NCBI RefSeq assembly: GCF_900141845.1
Contig: NZ_FQZB01000003.1
Span: 124,001 to 188,000, forward strand
Direction: 5' to 3'
DNA: 64,000 nt
Source of the DNA: Clostridium cavendishii DSM 21758
GTDB taxonomy: Bacteria; Bacillota; Clostridia; Clostridiales; Clostridiaceae
Notes under the pieces: generated by a model
Told to the model about the DNA's origin: nothing
Databases searched by the model: none
Seen by the model: the letters and a program-made list of their open reading frames with translations, nothing else
Translations under genes and position numbers: made by a program
Shown: positions 37,404 to 45,795 of the stretch, one piece after another
Position numbering within the stretch: the first letter of the stretch is position 1
Layout of the letters: every line of letters begins with the position of its first letter

Positions 37404-37449
37404 AAATTAAGTTCCATTAACTAATTTCTTAATTAATGAAACTTAATTT
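37404..37449 (-). terminator. Intrinsic terminator of the spoVA operon
   Basis: AAATTAAGTTCCATTA (37404-37419) pairs with TAATGAAACTTAATTT (37434-37449, one mismatch), with A/T runs on both sides. It is just past the spoVAE stop. Confidence 0.8.
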
Positions 37450-37454
37450 TTTAA

Positions 37455-37811
37455 TTATTGCTTAATTTTAGGATTGAATATAAGTGCCATTAGATATCCA
37501 AAAAATATAGCAGCTGTTATACCTGCTGCAGTCCCTTTAATACCTCCAGTGAAAACTCCTATTAAACCACTTTCTTTTACTTCTTTAATAGTAGCTTTAG
37601 CTAAAGAATTTCCAAAACCAGGTAGTGGTATTGTAGCCCCTGCTCCCCCTATTTCAATCAATTTATCATACAAATTAAAGGCCCCCAAAATAACTCCTAA
37701 TGTAACAAAGATTACAAGTATCCTTCCTGGTGTAAGTTTAGTTTTATCCATAAGTATTTGAGCTATAACACAAATTATACCTCCTACTATAAATGCTCTA
37801 ATATATGTCAT
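37455..37811 (-). CDS. spoVAE: Stage V sporulation protein AE
   Basis: This 118-residue membrane protein has about four helices (GGIICVIAQILMDK at the start, FFGYLMALIFNPK at the end) and belongs to the same fold family as SpoVAC. With SpoVAC it forms part of the inner spore membrane channel that moves dipicolinic acid with calcium. ATG follows AAGGAG. It is the last gene of spoVAC-D-E, 69 bp after spoVAD. Confidence 0.93.
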   Translation of the reverse strand: MTYIRAFIVGGIICVIAQILMDKTKLTPGRILVIFVTLGVILGAFNLYDKLIEIGGAGATIPLPGFGNSLAKATIKEVKESGLIGVFTGGIKGTAAGITAAIFFGYLMALIFNPKIKQ

Positions 37812-37880
37812 AAAAAAACAACTCCTTAATTTTGCATATGTACCATTTCATCAGTCACCATATTTTTTGATTTTATATTA

Positions 37881-38900
37881 TTATTTATATTCAATAGCTA
37901 CTGCATGGGCGATACCAGGAATACTCTCACCCTGTAATGAAGTTGTGGGACTCATAAGGGCACCTGTAGATATTAAAAGCACTCTTTTAAAATTTCTTTT
38001 TTTAAGCTCCTTATATAAATATCCACTAGCTACAACTGCCGAACAGCCACAACCACTACCTCCTGAATTTGTATTTTGTTTTTCACTATCGAAAATTAAG
38101 TCTCCACAATCTTGATAGATTCCTTTTATATCGTAACCATATTCTAAAAGCAATTCTTCTGTAAGTTTCTTGCCTACCTTTCCCAAATCACCTGTAGCTA
38201 TTATATCGTAATCCTTTGGAGATCTTCCTGTGTCCTTAAAATGATTATAAATAGTATCTACAGCTGCTGGAGCCATAGCTGCCCCCATATTATTAGGATC
38301 TGTCATATCATAATCCTTAACTATACCAGTAGTTATATGAGTAATATAAGGAAAATCACCCTCATGTGCCAAAAGCATTGCTCCTGAACCAGTAACTGTC
38401 CATTGAGCCGTTTCTGCTCTTTGTGATCCATATTCTAATGGAAATCTAAATTGTCTTTCTGCAGCACAAAAATGAGAAGATGTAGATGCTATTACATGAT
38501 TAGCAAAACCACCATCCATCATTATAGCTGCAAGACTTAACGATTCTGCCATAGTAGAACATGCTCCAAAAAGGCCAAAAAAAGGAACATTAACTTCTCT
38601 TGCTGCAAAACTAGATGAACCCAATTGATTTAATAAATCTCCTGCAAAAAGATAGTCTATATCACTCTCTTTAAGATTTGCCTTTTTAATCGTTTCTTTT
38701 ATTGCTTCATACATCATCTGGGTTTCCTCTTGTTCAAAAGATTTCTCACCATTGCCCTGATCTTTAAGTATAATATCAAAATAGTTTTTAAGAGGACCTT
38801 CACCTTCCTTAGCTCCAACTATACTAGTAGTTGCTATTATTTTAGGTGGATTTTCTAATTTAATAGTTTGTTTACCTATTTTCTTATTTTTTGTATTCAT
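37881..38900 (-). CDS. spoVAD: Stage V sporulation protein AD
   Basis: SpoVAD is the dipicolinic-acid-binding cytosolic partner of the spore channel and has a thiolase/KAS-III fold. The 339 residues include IIATTSIVGAKEGEGPLKNYFD, GLFGACSTMAESLSLAAIMMDGG and QNTNSGGSGCGCSAVVASGYLY. The thiolase catalytic residues are not needed for its role. ATG is preceded by GGTGAT. It is separated from spoVAC by 4 bp. Confidence 0.96.
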   Translation of the reverse strand: MNTKNKKIGKQTIKLENPPKIIATTSIVGAKEGEGPLKNYFDIILKDQGNGEKSFEQEETQMMYEAIKETIKKANLKESDIDYLFAGDLLNQLGSSSFAAREVNVPFFGLFGACSTMAESLSLAAIMMDGGFANHVIASTSSHFCAAERQFRFPLEYGSQRAETAQWTVTGSGAMLLAHEGDFPYITHITTGIVKDYDMTDPNNMGAAMAPAAVDTIYNHFKDTGRSPKDYDIIATGDLGKVGKKLTEELLLEYGYDIKGIYQDCGDLIFDSEKQNTNSGGSGCGCSAVVASGYLYKELKKRNFKRVLLISTGALMSPTTSLQGESIPGIAHAVAIEYK

Positions 38901-38904
38901 TTTA

Positions 38905-39390
38905 TCACCACACTATTTTAAAATATAAAAGTAAATAATAAATAAACCCAATAATCACAGAACTTCCTATCCCATATACCAGAACAGGTCCTGCTATTGT
39001 AAACATCTTTGCAGCTACGCCAAAAATAAATCCCTCTTGTTTAAATTCCATAGCTGGAGAGACTATTGCATTTGAAAAACCTGTTATAGGCACAACAGTT
39101 CCAGCACCTCCGTATGCTGCAATATTATCATAAACTCCTATTCCTGTTAAAAAAGCACCTAAAAAAACCATTATAATTGAAGTAATTGAACCTATTTCAT
39201 CCTTAGAAAATCCATAATTAGTTAATACATTTACAATAAGCTGCCCTATATCACAAATCAATCCACCTACTATAAATGCCATTATACAATTTTTTAGCAT
39301 TTTAGGCTTTGGTTCCAACTCCTTTGAAAGTGTTTTAAACTTAGCTTTGACCTTTTCCTCTTCCACTGCAATATCTTTTTCCTTATCCAT
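38905..39390 (-). CDS. spoVAC: Stage V sporulation protein AC
   Basis: The 161-residue protein has a charged N-terminal tail (1-45) and four to five membrane helices (FIVGGLICDIGQLIVN, IIMVFLGAFLTGIGVYDNIA and others). In Bacillus SpoVAC behaves as a mechanosensitive channel for dipicolinic acid. ATG follows GAAGGAAGGGG. It is the first gene of a three-gene spoVACDE operon, the clostridial form that lacks spoVAA, AB and AF. It starts 188 bp downstream of sigF, with a terminator between. Confidence 0.94.
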   Translation of the reverse strand: MDKEKDIAVEEEKVKAKFKTLSKELEPKPKMLKNCIMAFIVGGLICDIGQLIVNVLTNYGFSKDEIGSITSIIMVFLGAFLTGIGVYDNIAAYGGAGTVVPITGFSNAIVSPAMEFKQEGFIFGVAAKMFTIAGPVLVYGIGSSVIIGFIYYLLLYFKIVW

Positions 39391-39544
39391 AAAACCCCTT
39401 CCTTCTTAACTTATTCTTAAATTTATTATTTACTATACGCCCTACTAATTATTCAGAATTAATTATACTTTTATTTTTAGAGCTCCTGTTTTATTAAATT
39501 CCATTATCCTTTCTTAGATACACACTATGGTAATATTCTCATAT

Positions 39545-39574
39545 AAAAAAAGAACCACCAAAAAAGTGATTCCT
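39545..39574 (-). terminator. Intrinsic terminator of spoIIA-sigF
   Basis: AGAACCAC (39551-39558) pairs with GTGATTCCT (39566-39574, with G-U pairs) and is followed by seven T on the minus strand. Confidence 0.75.
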
Positions 39575-39578
39575 CTCA

Positions 39579-40337
39579 TTATTTGTCATCTAATTTTTCT
39601 CGCATTAACCCTAAAACTTTTTTTTCTATCCTTGAAACTTGAACTTGACTTATTCCTAATAGCTTAGCTACCTGACTTTGAGTTTTATCTTTAAAATATC
39701 TAAGCATTATTATCTGTCTAGCTTTAGGCTCTAAAGTTCTTAAAGCCTCCTTTAATGCAATAGTATCTATCATCTCTTCATCGGCCTGTGCCTTTTCACT
39801 AATTTTATCTATAAGTAAAACTGGATTTCCATCTTCTTGATGTATAGTTTCTTGTAAATATTGGACAGCATTTGTAGCTTCTAATGAAAAAACTATTTCT
39901 TCATGGCTAAGCCCTGAATATTCAGCTAATTCATCTATAGTAGGCTCCCTATCCAACTTTTTACAAAGAGCCTCCTTATCATAATGTATTTTTCTTGCTA
40001 GTATTTTTGTATTTCTACTAACCTTTATTAAACCATCATCTCTTAAAAATCTTCTAATCTCGCCAAGTATCATAGGTACTGCATAAGTTGAAAACTTAGT
40101 ATTAAAACTTGGATCAAAATTATTGATAGCTTTAACTAATCCTATTGAACCTATTTGATAAATATCCTCATAATCATATCCTCTGTTTATAAACTTTTTG
40201 CTTATGGATGAAACTAATGGTGAATTAACCTCTATAAGTTTATTCATTGCAAACTTATCACCTTGTTTCGCTAATATAATAAGCTCAGTGTTATCATTAT
40301 AGTTAAAGTTTTCACTTTTCATTCTAATCATATCCAT
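39579..40337 (-). CDS. sigF: RNA polymerase sigma factor F, forespore specific
   Basis: This is the first compartment-specific sigma factor of sporulation. The 252-residue protein has region 2 (FINRGYDYEDIYQIGSIGLVKAINNFDPSFNTKFSTYAVPMILGEIRRFLRDDG), region 3 and the region 4 helix-turn-helix (KDKTQSQVAKLLGISQVQVSRIEK). It starts 8 bp after spoIIAB, which encodes its anti-sigma factor; ATG follows AGGTG. Confidence 0.97.
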   Translation of the reverse strand: MDMIRMKSENFNYNDNTELIILAKQGDKFAMNKLIEVNSPLVSSISKKFINRGYDYEDIYQIGSIGLVKAINNFDPSFNTKFSTYAVPMILGEIRRFLRDDGLIKVSRNTKILARKIHYDKEALCKKLDREPTIDELAEYSGLSHEEIVFSLEATNAVQYLQETIHQEDGNPVLLIDKISEKAQADEEMIDTIALKEALRTLEPKARQIIMLRYFKDKTQSQVAKLLGISQVQVSRIEKKVLGLMREKLDDK

Positions 40338-40345
40338 AATATCAC

Positions 40346-40774
40346 CTAGCTTACTACAAAATTCTTTTTCATTATAACCTTTGTCCCTCTTCCTTTCTCA
40401 CTGACTACTTCTAAACTATCCATAAATGTTTCCATAACTGTAAAGCCCATACCTGATCTTTCCAAATCTGGTCTTGAAGTATAAAGAGGTTCTCTAGCTA
40501 TTTCAACATTTTCAATACCAACTCCATTGTCAGAAATTATAATAGTAACTTCCTTACCTTCTATATAAACTTCTATTTCTATAATCTTGTCTTCTGCATT
40601 TTCATATCCATGTATTATCGAATTTGTTACAGCCTCAGAAACTGCTGTTTTTATATCAGTAATTTCTTCTATAGTTGGATCTAACTGTGCTATAAATGCT
40701 GATACCGCAACTCTTGCAAAACTTTCATTTTGAGATTTGCTCAAAAATTCTATTTTAATCCTATTATCTACCAT
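40346..40774 (-). CDS. spoIIAB: Anti-sigma F factor SpoIIAB
   Basis: SpoIIAB binds SigF and phosphorylates SpoIIAA. The 142-residue GHKL kinase shows the N box ([13 protein letters not shown]), G1 ([10 protein letters not shown]) and G2 ([13 protein letters not shown]). Its ATG overlaps the spoIIAA stop by one base, so the partners are made in a fixed ratio. Confidence 0.98.
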   Translation of the reverse strand: MVDNRIKIEFLSKSQNESFARVAVSAFIAQLDPTIEEITDIKTAVSEAVTNSIIHGYENAEDKIIEIEVYIEGKEVTIIISDNGVGIENVEIAREPLYTSRPDLERSGMGFTVMETFMDSLEVVSEKGRGTKVIMKKNFVVS

Positions 40775-41124
40775 TATTTAACTCCTCCATTAACAAAGCC
40801 AAGTGCCTCATCTAAACTATCATATAATTTAATTATCTTAAACATCCCTGAAAGTTCGAAGACTCTTTTTACACTTCTATTTACATAAACTACAGCAACT
40901 TCACCTTTAAGTGTTAATAGTTTTTTATATCTTCCTATAACTACCCCAATACCAGAACTATCCATAAAGGTAACTTCTTTGAAATTAAATATTAGTTTTT
41001 TACTTCTATCCCTTTCTATTCTATCATCTATTTTTACTCTAACTTCTTCTGCACTATGATGATCTAGCTCACCTGAAAGATTAACGATTAAAGTATTATT
41101 TATATTTTCAAAATTTACATACAT
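40774..41124 (-). CDS. spoIIAA: Anti-anti-sigma factor SpoIIAA
   Basis: SpoIIAA releases SigF when unphosphorylated. The STAS-domain protein is 116 residues with the phospho-acceptor serine in [17 protein letters not shown] (Ser56 or Ser57; Ser58 in Bacillus). I chose ATG at 41122-41124, six bases after TTGGAGTG; a GTG three codons earlier is within that site. It heads the spoIIA operon. The expected sigma-H promoter is not obvious; a TTGACT...TTAAAA sigma-A-like pair lies about 60-100 bp upstream. Confidence 0.96.
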   Translation of the reverse strand: MYVNFENINNTLIVNLSGELDHHSAEEVRVKIDDRIERDRSKKLIFNFKEVTFMDSSGIGVVIGRYKKLLTLKGEVAVVYVNRSVKRVFELSGMFKIIKLYDSLDEALGFVNGGVK

Positions 41125-41280
41125 ATAAAACACTCCAAATATTAGAGCCCTTCACCCCCTTGACTTTTTTTACTTCTTTTTCCATAATTTTAACATAACT
41201 TTTATTCATAAGTCAACGTAATTACACATATAATTGTAAAATTTATACAACTATTATTAATAAACTATTTATAATAAAAT

Positions 41281-41326
41281 AAAATCCGCCTTATAATATA
41301 TATTTATACATTATAAGACAGATTTT
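41281..41326 (-). terminator. Intrinsic terminator of the Lon-like protease gene
   Basis: AAAATCCGCCTTATAAT (41281-41297) pairs with ATTATAAGACAGATTTT (41310-41326, two mismatches), with a T-rich tail on the minus strand. It lies just past the stop codon at 41333. Confidence 0.75.
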
Positions 41327-41332
41327 CAAAAA

Positions 41333-43633
41333 TCACTTTGCAGTTTTATTATACTTACTTAGCTCATTTTGCATAGCTATTACTAAATCTTCTAGAGATA
41401 TACTCTGATCTAACATGAGAATTTCAATAGCATCGTTAATATCTTTCATAGTATATATATGGAAAACACCTTTTTTAACAGCTTCTTCAACTTCTGGTGT
41501 TAGAACTAATTCATCTTTATTACTTTCAGGTATTAAAACCCCCTTTGAATTTATTGTATCTACTGCCTGGCACACTTTGAAAAAACCTTCTATTTTATCA
41601 TTAACTCCGCCAATCGGCTGAACTTCTCCAAATTGATTTAAAGAGCCTGTCACAGCTATATTTTGCCTTATTGGTACCTTACTTAAAGCTGATAACATAA
41701 CCATTATTTCAGCAACAGATGCACTATCGCCCTCTAATTTTCCATATATCTGTTCAAAACTAACATTAAAATCTACAGGTACTCTTTCATAAATATTCAA
41801 AAACTTATTTAATAAGCCTCTTAAAATATTTATAGATTTATCATGTATATTTCCACTTAGATTACTCTCCTTATGAACATCTACAATTCTACCTGTTCCT
41901 TTTAAACACACACATGTAAGTCTTAAAGGCTTTCCAAAGCTAAAATATCCAGTATCTATTACAGATAACCCATTTATACATCCTACAATTCTATCTCTAA
42001 CATTTACAATAACTTTTTTTTCTTTGTACATTTTAATGTATTCTTTTTCTATAAGTTCACTTTTATATGACACTTCTATGACATCAAACGCATCTATTTT
42101 ACTTTTTCCATTCTCTTTTGCCTTGTTATCTGATAAAACTAAAATTTTATTAAGCTCTGATAAGTCTAATAAAATTTTATTTCTAGAACCAGCTTTTCTC
42201 GAAAAATATTTGCCAATTTCATTTATTCCTTCATTAGTTATATCTAAAATTTTATTCTCTTTTATTATATTTTCTATAAAATTTATTAAGCATATTTTAT
42301 TATTATCTGTTATATCTACACAAGAATTAAATTCTGTTTTTATCCTAAATAGTTTCTTAAAATCTTCATCTAATGAATATAAAGCATCATAAGTTTCATA
42401 ATCACCTATTATAATTACTTTTACATTAACCGAAATAGGCATTGGTTTTAATCCATTTAATGATAGAAATTCTAAATACCCTCTATTATAATCATAGCTA
42501 ACCTTATTATTCATAAGCGTTTTCCTTAAATAATAATAGCTTCCTGGATTATTTAGAAGTGATGTCATCCTAATTATTAATGAACCTTCATTAGCATTTA
42601 AAAGTGAGCCACCTGTAATAAGTGATACATCTGTAGAATATACACCATTATGATTTTCATACTCAATATTTCCAATTAAATTATTAACTGTTGGATCTTC
42701 CTCAAATATAACTCTTGGATGATCGTATTTACTATTATCAACAATTACATTAGCCATAAATTTAGCAATTACATCATTTACCTTATCCTCGTCATCCTCA
42801 AAGTTCATCGTATAGTTATCTACGAGCTCTTTTTCTATAAGTTCACAAACTTTTATCAAGTAATTATATGCATCCTCATCCTGTTTAAATTCAAGCTTTA
42901 TATCTTCCTTAATCTCCATACTTTCATCTGTTAAATATGCTTTAAGTATTTCTTTAAGCTTTTCAATTGAACTAAGCTCTATATCTTTAAGTTGCTCTAA
43001 TACATCTTCTGCTCCTTCTTTAAGCTTTCCCGCCTTATCTACTATATCTTCTTTCGAAAGTTCTTCTAAGTCATCATATTCCTTTTCCGTCATCGCCTCT
43101 CCTTCCTTTAACGGAATAAAGGCAAAACCTGAAGTTGTTGCTTTTAAATCAAATCCCTCATCCTTAGCTTGTTTTATAAGACTTCCTATATAGTCATTTC
43201 TTTTTCTTTGAACCTCATCAATTATAGTTTCTTTTTCTTTATTTGAAGATGAATTATAGAATAAAAATATCTTATCAAAATAAAAATTTTTAATTCCCTC
43301 TAGCCTATCCTTAAAAAGTTCACCATCTCCATTATTTAAAAATATAGCTTTGGGATATCTTTGATCCTCTAAAGTTACATAGCATATATCTTTGGGTTTC
43401 TCCCTTTTCTTTAGCAACTCATCTATATAGCTCATTATATTATCTAACTTTTCTTTTGAAAAGGAATCTATTAGATATACGTTAAAACCCTCCTTATTAA
43501 TATTAAGCGCTGTCTCAATACTTTTGTATATCTCTAAATACTCTGGAATCAAATCTCTAAAACCATTATTTGTCATCTGAAAGGTAAAGTTTTCATTATA
43601 AACAATTTCCTGTGGAGTTAACTCTCTTTTCAT
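41333..43633 (-). CDS. Lon-like serine protease with degenerate ATPase part
   Basis: The C-terminal 200 residues are a Lon protease domain: catalytic Ser in LEGDSASVAEIMVMLSAL (about 636) and Lys in PIGGVNDKIEGFF (about 677). The N-terminal 500 residues follow the LonB/COG1067 layout but the Walker A site is replaced by GFNVYLIDSFSKEKLDN and the Walker B segment reads NEGSLIIRMTSLL, with no acidic pair. ATP hydrolysis therefore looks unlikely, as in the LonC group. The 766 residues are uninterrupted. It is monocistronic, with a repeat copy and a seven-codon upstream ORF in its leader. Substrates are unknown. Confidence 0.85.
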   Translation of the reverse strand: MKRELTPQEIVYNENFTFQMTNNGFRDLIPEYLEIYKSIETALNINKEGFNVYLIDSFSKEKLDNIMSYIDELLKKREKPKDICYVTLEDQRYPKAIFLNNGDGELFKDRLEGIKNFYFDKIFLFYNSSSNKEKETIIDEVQRKRNDYIGSLIKQAKDEGFDLKATTSGFAFIPLKEGEAMTEKEYDDLEELSKEDIVDKAGKLKEGAEDVLEQLKDIELSSIEKLKEILKAYLTDESMEIKEDIKLEFKQDEDAYNYLIKVCELIEKELVDNYTMNFEDDEDKVNDVIAKFMANVIVDNSKYDHPRVIFEEDPTVNNLIGNIEYENHNGVYSTDVSLITGGSLLNANEGSLIIRMTSLLNNPGSYYYLRKTLMNNKVSYDYNRGYLEFLSLNGLKPMPISVNVKVIIIGDYETYDALYSLDEDFKKLFRIKTEFNSCVDITDNNKICLINFIENIIKENKILDITNEGINEIGKYFSRKAGSRNKILLDLSELNKILVLSDNKAKENGKSKIDAFDVIEVSYKSELIEKEYIKMYKEKKVIVNVRDRIVGCINGLSVIDTGYFSFGKPLRLTCVCLKGTGRIVDVHKESNLSGNIHDKSINILRGLLNKFLNIYERVPVDFNVSFEQIYGKLEGDSASVAEIMVMLSALSKVPIRQNIAVTGSLNQFGEVQPIGGVNDKIEGFFKVCQAVDTINSKGVLIPESNKDELVLTPEVEEAVKKGVFHIYTMKDINDAIEILMLDQSISLEDLVIAMQNELSKYNKTAK

Positions 43634-43639
43634 ACTTTC

Positions 43640-43663
43640 CTACTCGAAAAATTGCATATTCAT
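43640..43663 (-). CDS. Possible seven-residue leader ORF upstream of the Lon-like gene
   Basis: ATG AAT ATG CAA TTT TTC GAG TAG (MNMQFFE) starts eight bases after a consensus AAGGAG supplied by the repeat copy at 43665. Its stop lies six bases before the protease ATG and overlaps that gene's weak AGGAAAG site, so ribosomes ending here could restart on the protease gene. It is too short to prove from sequence. Confidence 0.35.
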   Translation of the reverse strand: MNMQFFE

Positions 43664-43664
43664 T

Positions 43665-43737
43665 AAGGAAACTCCTTCTCATTTCATTCGAATGAGTAAG
43701 TTCGAATGACTAAATTAAAAATTTAGCTTCTCACTTA
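43665..43737. repeat. Stem-loop repeat copy in the Lon-like gene leader
   Basis: It shares the first 40 positions with 945-985, with one gap: AAGGAAACTCCTTCTCAT, then TTCATTCGAATGAGTAAGTTCG-type sequence. The inner stem differs in sequence but not in shape: CTAAATT (43710-43716) pairs with AATTTAG (43720-43726). Only AT-rich sequence with a possible CTCT/AGAG hairpin lies in 43738-43900. Confidence 0.75.
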
Positions 43738-43905
43738 AATATATTCTCTCTACAATTTTTTTAGAGCAGTTCCCTCCTTAAATAAAGTGCTTTAATATAT
43801 TAATATTCCATTTACCAATTTTTAGGAATAACTTTTTAAATAAAATTTTTTATATTTTTTACATTTTTAAGCATAAAAGATAATTTTCTATAATTTTCTG
43901 TACAT

Positions 43906-43950
43906 AAAAAAACTTTCCCCTCTTAGAATTTAAAAGGAGAAAGTTTTTAA
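43906..43950 (-). terminator. Hairpin terminator between deoC and the Lon-like gene
   Basis: AAAAACTTTCCCCT (43908-43921) pairs with AGGAGAAAGTTTTT (43935-43948), one mismatch, with A/T runs on both sides. It lies 220 bp past the deoC stop, so deoC may have a long 3' untranslated region. I see no gene in 43950-44117. Confidence 0.75.
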
Positions 43951-44117
43951 TGTTATATTACTTTCCTAAAATATTTTTGAACACCTAACTCAAGTAATTA
44001 AAAATCTTTTTTATAAAATTTTTAATAAATTTCATATTTACATATATAGATATACAAAAATTCAAATAATTAAAATAATATTCTATAATATTTTTTAATA
44101 AAAATTCTATTCACATA

Positions 44118-44165
44118 CATTCATATGAATGAGTTCAAATAATTAAATCAAAGATTTAAATTCTT
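44118..44165. repeat. Diverged stem-loop repeat copy after deoC
   Basis: The palindrome CATTCATATGAATG (44118-44131) replaces the CATTCGAATG of other copies and is followed by GAGTTC and an inner stem TTAAATC (44143-44149) with GATTTAA (44153-44159). It ends at the deoC stop codon. Confidence 0.55.
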
Positions 44166-44167
44166 AA

Positions 44168-44842
44168 TTAGTAATTAGAATTAGATTCTTTACCTTCACA
44201 TATAGCAATTGATGCTGATGCTCCTATTCTTGTAGCACCACTCTCAATAACTGCCATAGCATCACTTAAACTTCTAACTGCACCTGATGCTTTAACTCCC
44301 ATATCAGGTCCAACAGTTTGTCTCATAAGTTTAACGTCTTCTGGAGTTGCTCCACCAGTTGAAAATCCAGTTGAAGTTTTAACAAAATCAGCACCTGCTT
44401 CTTTAGATAATTTACAAGCTATAACCTTTTCTTCATCTGTTAAAAGACAAGTTTCTAATATAACTTTTGTAAGCGCTTTACCTTTAGCTGCATTTACTAC
44501 AGCTTCTATATCCGCTTTAACATAATCATAATCTTTATCTTTTAATTTTCCTATATTTATAACCATATCAACTTCATGAGCACCTTTTTCTATAGCATCC
44601 TTAGTTTCAAATGCCTTAGCTTCTTTAGTTGATGCTCCTAAAGGAAAACCTATAACTGTACAAACTTTAACTTCACTACCTTTAACTAGTTTAGCTGCTA
44701 ATTCAATATTAGTTGGATTTACACAAACTGAAGCAAAACTATATTCTACAGCTTCTTTGCATAAAGCTGTTACCGCTTCCTTAGTTGCATCTGCTTTAAG
44801 TATTGTATGGTCTATCATTCTTGCTAATTTATTCTTGTCCAT
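44168..44842 (-). CDS. deoC: Deoxyribose-phosphate aldolase
   Basis: It splits 2-deoxyribose 5-phosphate into glyceraldehyde 3-phosphate and acetaldehyde in deoxynucleoside breakdown. The 224-residue class I aldolase has the Schiff-base Lys in [15 protein letters not shown] (about 155) and the second Lys in VKASGAVR, with [12 protein letters not shown] at the N terminus. ATG follows ACAGGAGG. It is a single-gene unit with its own promoter; no other deo gene is nearby. Confidence 0.97.
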   Translation of the reverse strand: MDKNKLARMIDHTILKADATKEAVTALCKEAVEYSFASVCVNPTNIELAAKLVKGSEVKVCTVIGFPLGASTKEAKAFETKDAIEKGAHEVDMVINIGKLKDKDYDYVKADIEAVVNAAKGKALTKVILETCLLTDEEKVIACKLSKEAGADFVKTSTGFSTGGATPEDVKLMRQTVGPDMGVKASGAVRSLSDAMAVIESGATRIGASASIAICEGKESNSNY

Positions 44843-44885
44843 AAAAAAAACCTCCTGTTATGATAACATTTTCATTTCATTTCTA

Positions 44886-44914
44886 ATTATAATCTATATT
44901 TAATATTTAGTCTA
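44886..44914 (-). promoter_or_regulatory. Putative sigma-A promoter of deoC
   Basis: TAGACT (44909-44914), a 17-bp spacer and TATAAT (44886-44891) on the minus strand, about 45 bp upstream of the start codon. Confidence 0.55.
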
Positions 44915-45050
44915 CTATTTTAATAAAAAAGTCAACATATATGCACCCTAAATATCATTTGAAGCTAAAAAATAAGCATAATAGAAATAAATATTATATT
45001 AAAATATAATTCTATCATGCCATAAAGTTTATATTTGATGTATTTTTTAA

Positions 45051-45428
45051 TTAATACTCTATACTTTTAAACTTTGTATCTAAAAGTTTGAATATAGTAA
45101 CTATAGTTAATAATAATAATGCTATTTGAATTATTATTATAAAAATATCTAATGATGTTCCTATCAAAAATAATACTGTTATAGATATTCTAACTGACAA
45201 AACTCCGTACATTGCCCACTCACGCCAAAATAAAATTCCAATTACCATTATTAAATAGATAATTCCTAATACTGTTAAAAGTATACCTTGCGTTTCTGTT
45301 CTGATTATACTAAATTCATTTAATATTATAAACTTTTTAATAAAAAAAGATGAAATTAAAAATATTGATTCTAATATGAATATAGCTATAGCTATATTTA
45401 TTGTCTTACTTCTTTTTAGCTTTTCCAT
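45051..45428 (-). CDS. Small four-helix membrane protein, unknown function
   Basis: I do not recognise this 125-residue protein. It has four predicted membrane helices (about 9-31, 43-66, 70-95 and 95-117) and very short loops; the pattern of small hydrophobic clostridial proteins without a named domain. ATG follows GGAGG. It stands alone, about 210 bp upstream of deoC in the same direction. The gap on its other side (45429-45718) holds no gene that I can see. Confidence 0.65.
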   Translation of the reverse strand: MEKLKRSKTINIAIAIFILESIFLISSFFIKKFIILNEFSIIRTETQGILLTVLGIIYLIMVIGILFWREWAMYGVLSVRISITVLFLIGTSLDIFIIIIQIALLLLTIVTIFKLLDTKFKSIEY

Positions 45429-45718
45429 TTTGCCTCCAAAACAACCTTTTATATAACTTGATTATAATACTTTATGTTAAATTTTAATATACCTCTAATC
45501 TTAATATAAGCTTAAATTTATGAATTTTCAAATGAAACTTATATTATTATCACTTATATAAGTAATCTTTCAATCTAAGTTGAAATACGAACCCATTCCA
45601 ATATTTCTCATATTTATAGTAGTAAATTCGAGAAAAAAATTAAAATTTTGTTCCTTCTTTAACATTTAGAATATCACTTAATTTCAAATAGTTAGATTAA
45701 AATTTGTATCATTTCTCC

Positions 45719-45760
45719 AGTGTATATACACTTGTAAATATTTTTAATATGCATTAATAT
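45719..45760 (+). promoter_or_regulatory. Promoter and palindromic operator of the nadABC operon
   Basis: TTGTAA (45732-45737), a 17-bp spacer and TAATAT (45755-45760). The perfect palindrome AGTGTATATACACT (45719-45732) abuts the -35 box. In Firmicutes nad genes are repressed by NiaR (YrxA) at palindromic sites; this position fits, but the assignment to NiaR is inferred. Confidence 0.6.
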
Positions 45761-45795
45761 ATATTTAACTAGATTTTAACTTATGAGGTGTATTT

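Noticed and set aside
39391..39550. Sigma-G promoter upstream of spoVAC
   Set aside because: GTATA-like -35 segments exist, but none has a convincing -10 at 17-18 bp; not enough to call.
43750..43800. Minus-strand AAGGAGGG as the ribosome-binding site of a small gene
   Set aside because: No ATG, GTG or TTG with a usable frame follows at a sensible distance; the next TTG is followed at once by TAG.
45429..45718. Riboswitch or T-box upstream of nadA
   Set aside because: No terminator/antiterminator pair or recognised conserved core is present; the operator-like palindrome explains regulation better.
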